56,143 nucleotides of DNA from Opitutales bacterium (GCA_021772515.1 JAJFLU010000016.1:1-56143), one strand, 5' to 3'; shown: positions 27,135-35,248, numbered from the stretch's first letter. Notes: generated by a model not told the origin, from the sequence alone. A program made the numbers and translations.

Positions 27135-28601
27135 TTACACCGCACAGCAACTAAGCGATGCGACATCCTTGTCGAAAGTTAAGGCGGCGAGTTTGACGCC
27201 TTCGCTCAGCGTCAAGTAGGGATGAAACGCTTTTTTCATCTCCCCGACCGGGATTCCGTATTTGATGGCCAGGCTGATTTCCATGAGTAGTTCGGAGCCT
27301 TCCGGGGCAAGAATCCGCGCGCCCAGTAGTTTGTCGGTTGATCGATCGCGAATTAATTGAATGAAACCGCGAGTATCCCTCGCGGCCACTGATCTCGGCA
27401 CATGTTCAAGGGAAAGTTGGGCCATATCGACATCAAAACCCCGCTGGCGGGCCTGGTCGGCGTCAAGTCCAACTCCAGCAACCTGGGGGTCCGTAAAGAT
27501 CACCCACGGCAAGGCGGTGTAATCGCTTTTTATTTCTTTACCATCAAGGGCGTTCTCTGCTGCCAGCGCTCCCTCGTAAGCTGCGGTGTAAACGAACATG
27601 TTTCTACCGACTACGTCTCCGGCAGAGGAAATTCCGGCAACATTTGTTTCGAGGCGATTGTTCACCAGTATAAATCCTTCGCTATCGGTCTTCACTCCCA
27701 CCTCTTCCAGGCCCATGTTGGAGGTGTTGGCCTGGCGACCGGTGGCAATGAGCAAATGTTCGGCCTGGAAAGTGCGCGGCTGGCCCTCAATGACCGTTTC
27801 GACCGCGACTTGATTTTCTTTTTTATACACACCAATTACACGAACGCCTGGTTCGACCTTTAATCCTTCTTCCCTTAAATAACCCGTCAGGTTGTCTCCG
27901 ATTTCCTTCGGTTGGTCGGGCAGAATCCGTTCGGAACGTTGCAAAACAGTAACCTCGGTCCCGAACCGCGCGAACATCTGGGCGCACTCAAGGGCAATAT
28001 AACGCCCGCCCAGGACGATCAGGGAGAGTGGCAGGTCCTTCAATTCGAAGGCGCTTTCGTTCGTCAAATAAGGAACTGATTCAATGCCAGGTATTTCCGG
28101 AATTTTCGGGCTTGCTCCCGTCGCGATAAGAATATGGTCGGCCTCGATCCTTTCTCCGTTCACTTCGACCGTTTTTCGGTCAACCAGCCGAGCGCAGCCC
28201 TGCACATAACGAACGTTTTCCAGACCGCCTATGACATCGGCGTATTTCGCCTGCCGCATATCTTCGACCATTTGCTGTTTTTGATCCATGACGGCTTTAA
28301 AATCCAATAAACGACCACTGGTTTCGATCCCGTTGAAAGCTTGAGGAGAAGCAGCCCGGTGAAGCGTCTCGGCCGCTCGGATAAGGGTCTTGGAGGGCAC
28401 GCATCCCACATTGACGCAGGTGCCGCCCATGGGCAATCCATCATTGATGATTGTCGCGCTGCCGCCCAATTCAGAGGCTTTCAGGGCGGCTGAAAACGCC
28501 GCGCTGCCACCGCCCAAAATGACCAAGTGTTTCTCGCTTCCCGTCTTTCCAGGACAACAATCTTCGCTCACAACGCTTCCTTCACAACATTCCGATGACA
28601 T
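27135..28601 (-). CDS. merA: Mercuric reductase
   Basis: MerA reduces Hg(II) to volatile Hg(0) with NADPH and FAD in the cytoplasm. The 488-residue protein shows the FAD site LVILGGGSAAFSAA, the redox pair GGTCVNVGCVPSK, the NAD(P) site LIVLGGRYIALECA, SAGDVVGR and the C-terminal mercury-binding pair DVASLSCCAV, the marks of MerA rather than other disulfide reductases. It lacks the N-terminal HMA (NmerA) domain. Instead the first 20 residues hold two vicinal Cys pairs (SECCEG and EDCCPG). It sits 2 bases from both merTP and merC, so they form one operon under the dyad at 29314-29339. Confidence 0.97.
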   Translation of the reverse strand: MSSECCEGSVVSEDCCPGKTGSEKHLVILGGGSAAFSAALKASELGGSATIINDGLPMGGTCVNVGCVPSKTLIRAAETLHRAASPQAFNGIETSGRLLDFKAVMDQKQQMVEDMRQAKYADVIGGLENVRYVQGCARLVDRKTVEVNGERIEADHILIATGASPKIPEIPGIESVPYLTNESAFELKDLPLSLIVLGGRYIALECAQMFARFGTEVTVLQRSERILPDQPKEIGDNLTGYLREEGLKVEPGVRVIGVYKKENQVAVETVIEGQPRTFQAEHLLIATGRQANTSNMGLEEVGVKTDSEGFILVNNRLETNVAGISSAGDVVGRNMFVYTAAYEGALAAENALDGKEIKSDYTALPWVIFTDPQVAGVGLDADQARQRGFDVDMAQLSLEHVPRSVAARDTRGFIQLIRDRSTDKLLGARILAPEGSELLMEISLAIKYGIPVGEMKKAFHPYLTLSEGVKLAALTFDKDVASLSCCAV

Positions 28602-28603
28602 AT

Positions 28604-29290
28604 TTATTCTCCTTTTTGCGGTAAAATTTCATTTTTGGGTTCCGCCTTGAATCCCGTCGCATCGATTGCCATTATCAACTGCTTTGGCGTGAGCATGGTC
28701 TCATCATAAACAATGCTTCCGCTTTTGCTGGAAAAATCGATATGCGCGTCTAACACGCCAGGCTTCTTTCCCAGCGTGCTTTCAATTCCGGTGGCGCAGG
28801 CAGGACAGGTCATTGACTGAATATCAACCTCCAATGTAGATCCCTCGGGCACCTTTGCCATTGTTACGCCAGCTTCGGGATCAGGCGTGGTGATTTCCAA
28901 AGAAGGCGAAATCAGAGAATTGTTTTGAGCGGGGGTGGCCTTATTCAATCGATAGGCCAATGTCGAAAGCTGGGGATAGGCGGCAAATCCCGCCATGAGG
29001 ATGGTAATCAGAACGACACCGAGTTTTTGCTGAGCCTGCGATCCTCCTCTATGTGCGCATTTTTTCGGTTTGCGATAAAAGACTCGATACCAGGCCAATG
29101 CCAGGAAAATCCCGGCTACTCCAATCAGGTAGGGCCGTATCGATTCAAAATATCCCGCAGCGGTGAAACTGCCTAGCCCAAGGGCGACGAATAGCACTGG
29201 CCCAATGCAGCACATAGATGCCCCCAAAGCCGCAATCAACCCGCCAACCAAGATCCATTTGTTCGGTTTGTTATCTAAAGAATCATTCAT
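28604..29290 (-). CDS. merTP: Fused mercuric transporter MerTP
   Basis: A 228-residue fusion of the MerT membrane transporter with a MerP-like mercury-binding domain. The MerT half has three helices, the first with the vicinal pair SMCCIGPVLFVALGLG. The loop after helix 2 keeps only one Cys (PKKCAHRGG) where MerT usually has two. After a linker (about residues 125-150) the HMA domain shows SMTCPACATGIESTLGKKPGV (CxxC). The protein should collect Hg(II) in the periplasm and pass it inward to MerA. First gene of merTP-merA-merC, with a probable MerR operator 24 bases before its start. Confidence 0.93.
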   Translation of the reverse strand: MNDSLDNKPNKWILVGGLIAALGASMCCIGPVLFVALGLGSFTAAGYFESIRPYLIGVAGIFLALAWYRVFYRKPKKCAHRGGSQAQQKLGVVLITILMAGFAAYPQLSTLAYRLNKATPAQNNSLISPSLEITTPDPEAGVTMAKVPEGSTLEVDIQSMTCPACATGIESTLGKKPGVLDAHIDFSSKSGSIVYDETMLTPKQLIMAIDATGFKAEPKNEILPQKGE

Positions 29291-29313
29291 TGTCTTATTT
29301 ATATTGGCTTTTA

Positions 29314-29339
29314 AAACTCTACATATTACTATAGAGTTT
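29314..29339 (-). promoter_or_regulatory. Probable MerR operator/promoter of merTP-merA-merC
   Basis: An inverted repeat AAACTCTACA-N6-TATAGAGTTT (10-bp arms, one mismatch) lies upstream of merTP. It shares its core and N6 spacing with the dyad upstream of merR at 32801-32824. On the minus strand TTAACA, a -35-like hexamer, abuts the dyad, as in mer promoters where MerR binds between -35 and -10. The -10 assignment is uncertain (TAGAGT within the right arm). Confidence 0.65.
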
Positions 29340-29360
29340 GTTAAGCAAGAAATATTCCCG

Positions 29361-29379
29361 AGTATTTTCGGATAATACT
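29361..29379 (-). terminator. Possible weak terminator after NHL gene
   Basis: A 6-bp stem AGTATT/AATACT lies just after the stop codon of the NHL-propeller gene (29408) and before the merTP promoter. It has no T-run, so termination is only possible, but its position would separate the two mer units. Confidence 0.25.
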
Positions 29380-29407
29380 GGATGTGTGTTTTTCGGGAAA
29401 CGCTTCC

Positions 29408-30385
29408 TCAGTTAATGGAGGTAAATTTCTGAATGCGGTTGTTTCCGAAATCAACGACGTAGATAAAGCCCTCTTCGTCGACCGCCATATCGGTGGGGCG
29501 ATCAAATTGGCTGGGCCCGACCCCTTTCTCCCCGAATATGGAAAGGAATTTACCCTTCGCAGAAAACTTCTGAATGCGATAATTGTAAAAGTCCGCCACA
29601 AAAATATTTCCCTCTGGACCCACATAAACTGCGGTGGCGGTCTTGAACCAGCCATTAAACGGGCCGGGGATATTGGTGGCGAAAGGTCCTCCCCACTTGC
29701 GGACAAAATTGCCTTCCGGTCCGAACATTTGTATCCGGTCATTATAGGCGTCGGCTACCACCAACTTTCCATCTAGCAGCAAAGACACATCGGTCGGATA
29801 ATTGAATTTTCCGGCTCGGAAGCCTTTCTGCCTGGTCAAACCGATCTGTCGGACGAATTGCCCATCGTTTTCCAATAGCTGGACCCGCTGATTGTAAAAA
29901 TCTGCCACGAAGAGCCGCCCTTTGGCATTTACAGCCACTCCTCCCGGAGAATCAAATTCACCCGGACCCGAACCGGAGGAGCCAATGAGGGCAAGGGACT
30001 CTCCCGTTTTCGAAAAGACCTGGATGCGATCATTGAGGTATTCCGCCACGTAGAGTTTTCCTTTATACATATCTATGTGCATAGGGCGACCAAGCTCCCC
30101 CGCGCGATCCCCTTTGACTCCAAATGAGCGAAGGTACTTCCCTTTTTTATTGAAAACCTGGATGCGGTTGTTTCCTGAGTCCGAAACGAAAATCTCTTTT
30201 CCGTCAACGACAATACCTATGGGAGAGTCCAACTGTCCGGGTCCCGACCCGGCTTCACCCCAGGACATAATAAACCGGTAGCCGGACTCGCGTTGGAAAG
30301 GAAACCAGGTCCATGCAGCCCAAGCGCATAGTGCCGCCAGAACACCCAAAACGATTCCGATTGCCTTCTTTCTTTTTGTCATCAT
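29408..30385 (-). CDS. Membrane-anchored NHL-repeat beta-propeller protein
   Basis: A 325-residue protein with an N-terminal anchor helix (about residues 7-25, GIVLGVLAALCAWAAWTWF) and a six-bladed NHL propeller. The repeats read like GQLDSPIGIVVDG-KEIFVSDSGNNRIQVFNKKGKYLRSFG, with later blades ending DFYNQRVQLL, DAYNDRIQMF, DFYNYRIQKF and DFGNNRIQKF. It probably faces the periplasm as a binding or scaffold protein. Its start codon overlaps the stop of the preceding outer-membrane protein gene (TAATG), so translation is probably coupled. It closes the merR-led unit. A role in mercury handling is inferred from operon position only. Confidence 0.88.
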   Translation of the reverse strand: MMTKRKKAIGIVLGVLAALCAWAAWTWFPFQRESGYRFIMSWGEAGSGPGQLDSPIGIVVDGKEIFVSDSGNNRIQVFNKKGKYLRSFGVKGDRAGELGRPMHIDMYKGKLYVAEYLNDRIQVFSKTGESLALIGSSGSGPGEFDSPGGVAVNAKGRLFVADFYNQRVQLLENDGQFVRQIGLTRQKGFRAGKFNYPTDVSLLLDGKLVVADAYNDRIQMFGPEGNFVRKWGGPFATNIPGPFNGWFKTATAVYVGPEGNIFVADFYNYRIQKFSAKGKFLSIFGEKGVGPSQFDRPTDMAVDEEGFIYVVDFGNNRIQKFTSIN

Positions 30386-31284
30386 TAGAAGTTGAAGCGG
30401 AATCCAGTGGTTAGAATAAAATCTGTTTTCAGAGCGTTTCCGTGCAGGTTTTGCACAACCGGAATCTGGACTGCGGCTTCAAAAACCATCCGCGTAGTCA
30501 CGAATTGTATGCCCGGTGCGATATACCAGGTGGTCCCTCCTGAATTGGGATCGTCGTTTTCTGACAACTCACTGTGGCCCCGCCATTCCAGGGCGCTTTC
30601 AATGACGCCGTAGAGAAAACTCGGAGTGCCCTCTCCAAGCTCGTTTGGCAAAAGACGATATTGAAAGGAGAAATCGAGCCTGGCCTCATCGCCAAAATCG
30701 AAGTTATAGGCCTCAGTATTGATTTTGTAACTACCGGAAACATCGAATTCCCAGGGAAGGGTCTGCCAGGAGAAAACCGTGCCGATGATGGGGTCCCAGG
30801 ACCCAGAACCTAGCTGGAGCGTTGCCGGAAGACGTCCCAGAATGTCACTGGCCTCATCGTTTCCGCTCGGGACCTTCAGGCCGATGAAAGGCGCAAGACG
30901 CAAGGTTTCGCCTCGACGGTCCCATTGCCAAACAGTGTATCGGAAAAGAAACCGCAGGTCTCCTAGCCCCGAATCACCCCGAGTCATGCGCCCCAGAGGA
31001 GTATTTACTTCAAGTTTTTTGTCGAGGTAAGGAAAAACGCCGAAAATAGTGAATTTCGAGTTCAATCCATAAACGAGAACAGTGGGAGCAGCCCATACGG
31101 TGAGGTCACGGTCCATCGGGCTCGGATCGTCTGAGATCCTCATCAATTTCGTCTGGCCCCGGAGAATAACTCCCCCCTCGCGGACCGGCAGGGCACTGTT
31201 GGAGGTGATGGGGCCGGCAAACGCACCCGTTGCACCCAGACTGAACACGAATGCAAAACTAGCGCTGCGGATTACATGATCCAT
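30385..31284 (-). CDS. Outer-membrane beta-barrel protein (phenol MetA-type family)
   Basis: A 299-residue exported protein with signal peptide (about residues 1-23) and a strand-rich barrel ending in Phe (LTTGFRFNF), typical of outer-membrane insertion. The pattern (MRISDDPSPMDRDLTVWAAPTVLVYGLNSKFTIFGVFPYLDKKLE and GDSGLGDLRFLFRYTVWQWDRRGETLRLAPFIGLKVPSG) matches the family called transporter / MetA-pathway of phenol degradation, often found beside metal-resistance genes. It overlaps the HMA-protein gene by 13 bases and the NHL gene by 1, so the three are probably coupled. Substrate unknown. Confidence 0.82.
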   Translation of the reverse strand: MDHVIRSASFAFVFSLGATGAFAGPITSNSALPVREGGVILRGQTKLMRISDDPSPMDRDLTVWAAPTVLVYGLNSKFTIFGVFPYLDKKLEVNTPLGRMTRGDSGLGDLRFLFRYTVWQWDRRGETLRLAPFIGLKVPSGNDEASDILGRLPATLQLGSGSWDPIIGTVFSWQTLPWEFDVSGSYKINTEAYNFDFGDEARLDFSFQYRLLPNELGEGTPSFLYGVIESALEWRGHSELSENDDPNSGGTTWYIAPGIQFVTTRMVFEAAVQIPVVQNLHGNALKTDFILTTGFRFNF

Positions 31285-31811
31285 TGTGAGTTGGTTGCGA
31301 ATTCTTTGACCTTTTCAGCCGTAAGACCAGTCGTTTCATTCGCCTCCTCCTGGATCGATCCTGTGATGACGACCACGGTGCCTTTCTCAATAAATTCTTG
31401 CAAACGGTCGCTTGAAGTTACCGTTCCTACAACCAGAAGAAGGTATTCCTGATCGGAGTTTCGCAGTTTTAGGAATGCCCGGTTTTCCTTAAAGACAATA
31501 CTCCCAACAGCCGTAATTTTCATCCCCCCGAGCGTAAATCCGGCTTTTTTTACCGCGTTTTCAAAAGTGGAAGTATCTGGAACAAGTCCTTCCTCAAGGG
31601 TTATTACAGCTGATCCAGATTTGAGGTCGATCTGCAAATCTTTCACGCCATTGATATTTTTCAGCTTCTTTTCGAGTCCGTAAACACAAAAAGGACAACT
31701 TAATCCGTCCACAGATAGACGCACCTCAATAACTTCTGCCACGGCCTCAAGGAAAGGCAATAGAGACAACGCCGTAATGCTTAATGAAATAATAAGCCTC
31801 TCAAATTTCAT
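31272..31811 (-). CDS. Exported HMA-domain (MerP-like) protein with C-terminal extension
   Basis: A 179-residue exported protein. The signal peptide (about residues 1-25) precedes a heavy-metal-associated domain with VDGLSCPFCVYGLEKKLKNINGV (CxxC at about residue 39), like MerP. After the HMA domain (to about 95) comes a second, beta-rich domain (ITAVGSIVFKENRAFLKLRNSDQEYLLLV, VVVITGSIQEE) with no family I can name, resembling an OB-type fold. It probably binds Hg(II) or another soft metal in the periplasm. It overlaps the upstream membrane-protein gene by 4 bases (ATGA) and the downstream barrel gene by 13. Confidence 0.85.
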   Translation of the reverse strand: MKFERLIISLSITALSLLPFLEAVAEVIEVRLSVDGLSCPFCVYGLEKKLKNINGVKDLQIDLKSGSAVITLEEGLVPDTSTFENAVKKAGFTLGGMKITAVGSIVFKENRAFLKLRNSDQEYLLLVVGTVTSSDRLQEFIEKGTVVVITGSIQEEANETTGLTAEKVKEFATNSQWIM

Positions 31812-32395
31812 GATGGAATTTCCTTTTCAGCATTTTTTGATGCATATTTACCTGTTTCCCAGCGGTCGAGCGGCCCGAGGGGACCCGGGCAAACATGCTC
31901 CGGGACCTTTTGATGGGAAATTCGACCTAAAAGGTGGGGAATTGCCCGCATTTCGCATCCGGGGGTGGCGAATATTCCCGAAAGCAGGAAGGACAGTCCC
32001 AAGTGTCCGAAAACGTAAACCAGCCATAAAACCACCAGCAGGGTCAGGGGCGATCCCCATGGGTTCCCGTAAAAGAAATACCCCGCGCCACCAGCCAACG
32101 AGGCCATTAACAGGATGCCTCCCTGCGGCCAGTGACCCCAATCGCGCCGGAACCCGATGTTCACGACATAGGGGAAAACACAAAACCCCATCGCCGCCCC
32201 AAGCCCGATTCCAGACTGGTTCTGAAGTCCGATTTGAAATAACACACCTCCTTTGGTCACCAACTGCCAGAAGAATTGGAGACAAAAATAGGCAAAAAGC
32301 AGTCTAACCAGTCGCCCGATGGGGCCAGGTTTCGGGATGCTTCCCGGTTCCACAAATTGAGTTCTGGCTGTGTTTTTTGTTGTATCTTCACTCAT
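31808..32395 (-). CDS. Membrane protein of the mer region, unknown function
   Basis: I do not recognise this 195-residue protein with certainty. Four hydrophobic segments can be seen (about residues 28-45 LLFAYFCLQFFWQLV, 65-82, 92-108 and 115-145 LLVVLWLVYVFGHLGLSFLLSGIFA). The C-terminal cytosolic or periplasmic tail holds Cys in TPGCEMRAIPHLL and HVCPGPLGPLDRWE, possible metal ligands. It lies 15 bases after merR and overlaps the HMA gene by 4, so it belongs to the merR-led operon. A transport role for mercury or another metal is a guess from context. Confidence 0.75.
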   Translation of the reverse strand: MSEDTTKNTARTQFVEPGSIPKPGPIGRLVRLLFAYFCLQFFWQLVTKGGVLFQIGLQNQSGIGLGAAMGFCVFPYVVNIGFRRDWGHWPQGGILLMASLAGGAGYFFYGNPWGSPLTLLVVLWLVYVFGHLGLSFLLSGIFATPGCEMRAIPHLLGRISHQKVPEHVCPGPLGPLDRWETGKYASKNAEKEIPS

Positions 32396-32410
32396 GACAA
32401 AATTCTCCGT

Positions 32411-32797
32411 TCAGGTTAAATTTTCCAAAATTGGGCATTTCCCCTCGGTGTTTCCAGCCTCACATTGGCCCACCAATCTATCCAATCGGGATTTCAATTC
32501 TCGCAAATCACGCATCTTCTCATTCACCTCTGCAATCTTCACCTCGGTCATCAGGCGCACCGTGTCGCAGGGATTTTCCCTACTGACGCTCAGGGAGAGC
32601 AGTTCCTTGATTTCCTCCAGCGAGTAGCCGATTTTTTGCGCTTTTCGGATAAATTCGATTCGCTCGACCGTGTTTTCCTCAAATTGCCGGTAACCCGAAG
32701 GTGTGCGTTCCGCCGCCTCCAGGAGACCCGCCCGCTCGTAGAACCGGATAGTCTGCACATTCAAAGCCGTCTTTTTTGCTATTTTTCCTATGGTCAT
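32411..32797 (-). CDS. merR: MerR-type mercury-responsive regulator
   Basis: A 128-residue MerR-family activator. The N-terminal winged helix reads MTIGKIAKKTALNVQTIRFYERAGLL with PSGYRQF after it. Three cysteines match the Hg(II) site of MerR: one in NPCDTVR (about residue 79) and a pair C-X8-C in GQCEAGNTEGKC near the C-terminus (about 113 and 122). This spacing argues for mercury sensing rather than zinc or copper. It is the first gene of a five-gene unit, with a strong dyad just upstream. A second copy of that dyad precedes merTP, so it probably controls both. Confidence 0.93.
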   Translation of the reverse strand: MTIGKIAKKTALNVQTIRFYERAGLLEAAERTPSGYRQFEENTVERIEFIRKAQKIGYSLEEIKELLSLSVSRENPCDTVRLMTEVKIAEVNEKMRDLRELKSRLDRLVGQCEAGNTEGKCPILENLT

Positions 32798-32800
32798 AAA

Positions 32801-32824
32801 AACTCTATATAATAGTATAGAGTT
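32801..32824 (-). promoter_or_regulatory. Probable MerR operator/promoter of the merR-led operon
   Basis: A perfect inverted repeat AACTCTATA-N6-TATAGAGTT starts 4 bases upstream of the merR start codon. It matches the dyad before merTP in core and spacer length. Because it is so close to merR, the transcript would have a very short leader. Both dyads lie on the same strand orientation relative to their operons. Confidence 0.7.
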
Positions 32825-32835
32825 GTCGTAAAGAA

Positions 32836-32858
32836 AAATATTCCAAATTATTTTGGAA
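32836..32858 (-). terminator. Intrinsic terminator after the sulfatase gene
   Basis: On the minus strand, a 7-bp stem TTCCAAA/TTTGGAA with a 4-base loop is followed by ATTTTTCTTT. It lies 27-44 bases after the sulfatase stop codon and before the merR operator. The stem is AT-rich, so the terminator is probably of moderate strength. Confidence 0.5.
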
Positions 32859-32884
32859 TTTTGAAAACAGAATCTATTTCAGAT

Positions 32885-34291
32885 TCAGGTTTTTCGCCAG
32901 AGTTCGCTCGAATTGCAGGGGGGCTGAGTCAAAATCGTTTTGGCTGAGCGCACAGGATCCTCGTAACGCGAAAAATGCTCTTCCAGCAGGTCACCCATTC
33001 GTCTTATTTCTTCCTGCCAGATGGGTTCCTTGATTAGATTTACGGTTTCCCTCGGATCGCTGGACAGGTCGAAAAATTCATCGGGATAGGTATCCGAATG
33101 TGGCGCATAACGTCGCACCAGCTTGAATTTACTGCTGGAGATCATGCGGGCGTTGCCGTACTCGCAGAATTGATAGGTTCGCCAGCCAGTTTCGCGATTT
33201 TTCAGGTAGGGTAGGAGGCTTTGGCCGGGGCTGTTGATTTTTTTCTTCAGATCGGATGGCACTTTTACCTGAGCCGCATCGAGGATAGTCTGAAAAAGGT
33301 CACAGTGGTCAAAGGGCATGGACGGCTGCTGTTTTGAGGGAAATTTCTCCGGCCATCGCATCAGACAGGGCACCCGTATGGATTCCTCGTAAAAATTCTG
33401 CGGCATGGTGGCGTTTCCCTTGCCGTAATGCCCGTGGTGCCCGTTCATATGACCGTGGTCTGCGGTGTAAACGATCAACGTGTTATCGAGATCACCCTGC
33501 CCATTCAGCTCATCCAAAAGGACTCCAATCTGGTCATCCAACATACCCACGGCGGAGTAATATTGGGCCAGCGCCTCTTCGGGCGTGTCTTTGAATGGAG
33601 AAATATGGCTTGATGGCTTTAGGTGTGATTTTTCATCTTCCGGGATATCCCAGAATCGGGCCTGACGATAGTGCTCGGCCAGCCGTTTTGGATGCCCTTC
33701 AAACGGAAAATGGGTATCGGTGGGGCCGACAAACAGGAAAAAAGGCTGCGAACGGTCTCGCTCCCTCAGGAAACCGACGGCCTGCCGGTTGTAGTAGCGG
33801 GTTTGAAACCCCGGAACCAGTTCACCTTCGCCCTGATCTGAAAAATATGTGGGCCCCTCGTGACGGTATTGGTTTCTCCAGCCCGCTTTTTCATCATAGT
33901 CATAGCTCACCCAGGAGTCGAAACCCGGCTGTGGCTCCGTGCTGCTCGTGGTGCAATGCCACTTGCCAACGAAACCGGTTTGATAGCCGTTCTCCTGCAA
34001 CAGCATCGGCAGTGTCGTCTCCCCCTCCATCCATCCATGATTAAAATCCTCCGTGCTGGCCAGAAAATCCTGAATTCCATGCTGCGAGGGCAGCCTACCG
34101 GTGAAAAAACAGGCCCGCGCGGGGGAGCAGACGGGGCAGGGCGTGTGAGCATTTTGCAAGAGCAGCCCACTCTCGGCCAGAAAATCCATGCTCGGCGTTC
34201 TCAACTCCGAATTACCATAGCAATGCGACGCCCACTGGGCATGGTCATCCGCCATGATAACAAGGATATTCGGTAAGCTGTTTGATTTCAT
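32885..34291 (-). CDS. Sulfatase, arylsulfatase type
   Basis: A 468-residue sulfatase. The FGly motif CSPAR (in HTPCPVCSPARACFFTGRLPSQHG, about residue 54) carries the Cys that is oxidised to formylglycine. Metal ligands are visible in VIMADDHAQW (N-terminal DD), and the C-terminal TADHGHMNGHHGHYGKG segment supplies the Asp-His pair. Length and layout fit the family S1 sulfatases abundant in Verrucomicrobia that desulfate polysaccharides. No signal peptide is visible at this start (MKSNSLPNILVIMADD), so the location may be cytoplasmic. No maturase or glycosidase gene is adjacent. Confidence 0.92.
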   Translation of the reverse strand: MKSNSLPNILVIMADDHAQWASHCYGNSELRTPSMDFLAESGLLLQNAHTPCPVCSPARACFFTGRLPSQHGIQDFLASTEDFNHGWMEGETTLPMLLQENGYQTGFVGKWHCTTSSTEPQPGFDSWVSYDYDEKAGWRNQYRHEGPTYFSDQGEGELVPGFQTRYYNRQAVGFLRERDRSQPFFLFVGPTDTHFPFEGHPKRLAEHYRQARFWDIPEDEKSHLKPSSHISPFKDTPEEALAQYYSAVGMLDDQIGVLLDELNGQGDLDNTLIVYTADHGHMNGHHGHYGKGNATMPQNFYEESIRVPCLMRWPEKFPSKQQPSMPFDHCDLFQTILDAAQVKVPSDLKKKINSPGQSLLPYLKNRETGWRTYQFCEYGNARMISSSKFKLVRRYAPHSDTYPDEFFDLSSDPRETVNLIKEPIWQEEIRRMGDLLEEHFSRYEDPVRSAKTILTQPPCNSSELWRKT

Positions 34292-34352
34292 TGATACGGA
34301 AATTTTTAACTGCTATCAAATGGCCTGACGGAACGATTGATTTTTTTCAAAT

Positions 34353-34862
34353 TTAATCGCTGATGTTTTCCTGCCCATCTACCTCAAATTTATATTCTTC
34401 CAACCGTTTTTGGTCAGGAAATATCACTAAATTGGTACCCTTCGATCTTGCCGAGGGGACCAGCAATCCATCGTTTCCTAGCCGACTAGCAGCAGCCCCG
34501 ATATTTTGGCATTTTTGGAAATCGGTCCCTGAAAAATCATCTTTACCAATATCAAAGCCACCTAAAATATCCCAATTTGAAAGATCTAAAGTTGAGCTGA
34601 GTCGAATGGAAATTTGATATACTGTTCTCGCTATTTTAGGTCTAACTGGTTGCATATTAATATAATACTCAGCTTCGGCCTATGCGGTTTCACTCTCTAA
34701 GCTTGTATAAATCGCAGGTGTTTGAGGCGGATTCCAACGTGCGCCTATTGTGTTTTCACGATCGGGCGGATAGACTTTGAACATATGGCGATAAACCACT
34801 CCTTGCCATTTTATGGGACGCAGTTGTGCCAATTTTTCTATCAATTCACGATCGATATACAC
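34353..34862 (-). pseudogene. RES-domain toxin interrupted by an in-frame amber codon
   Basis: Reads as one RES-family toxin in a single frame of about 169 residues, broken by a TAG codon at 34680-34682. The N-terminal piece gives GVVYRHMFKVYPPDR and GARWNPPQTPAIYTSLESETA; after the stop the same frame continues AEAEYYINMQPVRP and ends with RLGNDGLLVPSARSKGTNLV. The conserved Arg (GARWNP), Glu and Ser (VPSAR) of the RES name are all present. RES toxins degrade NAD+. A single base change in a Leu or Tyr codon would explain the stop, so this is a recent inactivation or a sequencing error. Its Xre antitoxin gene ends 11 bases upstream. Confidence 0.85.
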
Positions 34863-34873
34863 TTGAGACTCTT

Positions 34874-35248
34874 TTAGACGTAGGCACCGTCGCTGAGTTG
34901 CGCAATAATTCTCAAAACGCTTTCGATATCACCTGCGCGAATTCGATCTGCTGGTCGTTTGCCCTCAATCATCTTGTGCGGTGAAAATATCCAAAGCCGA
35001 GCCTCTTCCGGTAGATATAATTCACCAAGCTCATTTGCCAACCAGCCTAATTGGAGAAGTCGATCCCGAAGCCTCGGTTGTGGCTGAGTTTTACCTGCCC
35101 GCCAGCGAGAGACTGTTTCCGGTGTTGTCGCCAGAAGCTGCGCCATCTCTCTTGAGGTTACACCAATTGACTGCTGAATGCCTTCTAATCGATTCGCAAT
35201 AGCGTTACCCTTACCCTTTATGCGCCTTTGCCGAATTTTAATTTTCAT
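34874..35248 (-). CDS. Xre/MbcA/ParS-type antitoxin of a RES toxin pair
   Basis: A 124-residue antitoxin. The N-terminal half is an Xre-like helix-turn-helix (LEGIQQSIGVTSREMAQLLATTPETVSRWRAGKTQPQPRLRDRL). The C-terminal toxin-binding part (EEARLWIFSPHKMIEGKRPADRIRAGDIESVLRIIAQLSDGAYV) is the MbcA/ParS/DUF2384 domain, which plugs the RES active site. It precedes the toxin gene by 11 bases, the usual order. The gene is intact although its toxin is broken. It probably represses its own promoter in the 35249-35311 gap. Confidence 0.88.
   Translation of the reverse strand: MKIKIRQRRIKGKGNAIANRLEGIQQSIGVTSREMAQLLATTPETVSRWRAGKTQPQPRLRDRLLQLGWLANELGELYLPEEARLWIFSPHKMIEGKRPADRIRAGDIESVLRIIAQLSDGAYV

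Noticed and set aside
31777..32307. A 176-residue plus-strand reading frame over the mer membrane-protein gene
   Set aside because: Antisense to a well-supported gene that overlaps its neighbours tightly; it has no family signs and an unlikely composition.
34680..34682. Amber codon in the RES toxin as a case of recoding (Pyl or readthrough)
   Set aside because: No other in-frame amber codons or Pyl genes are seen here; simple mutation or error is far likelier.
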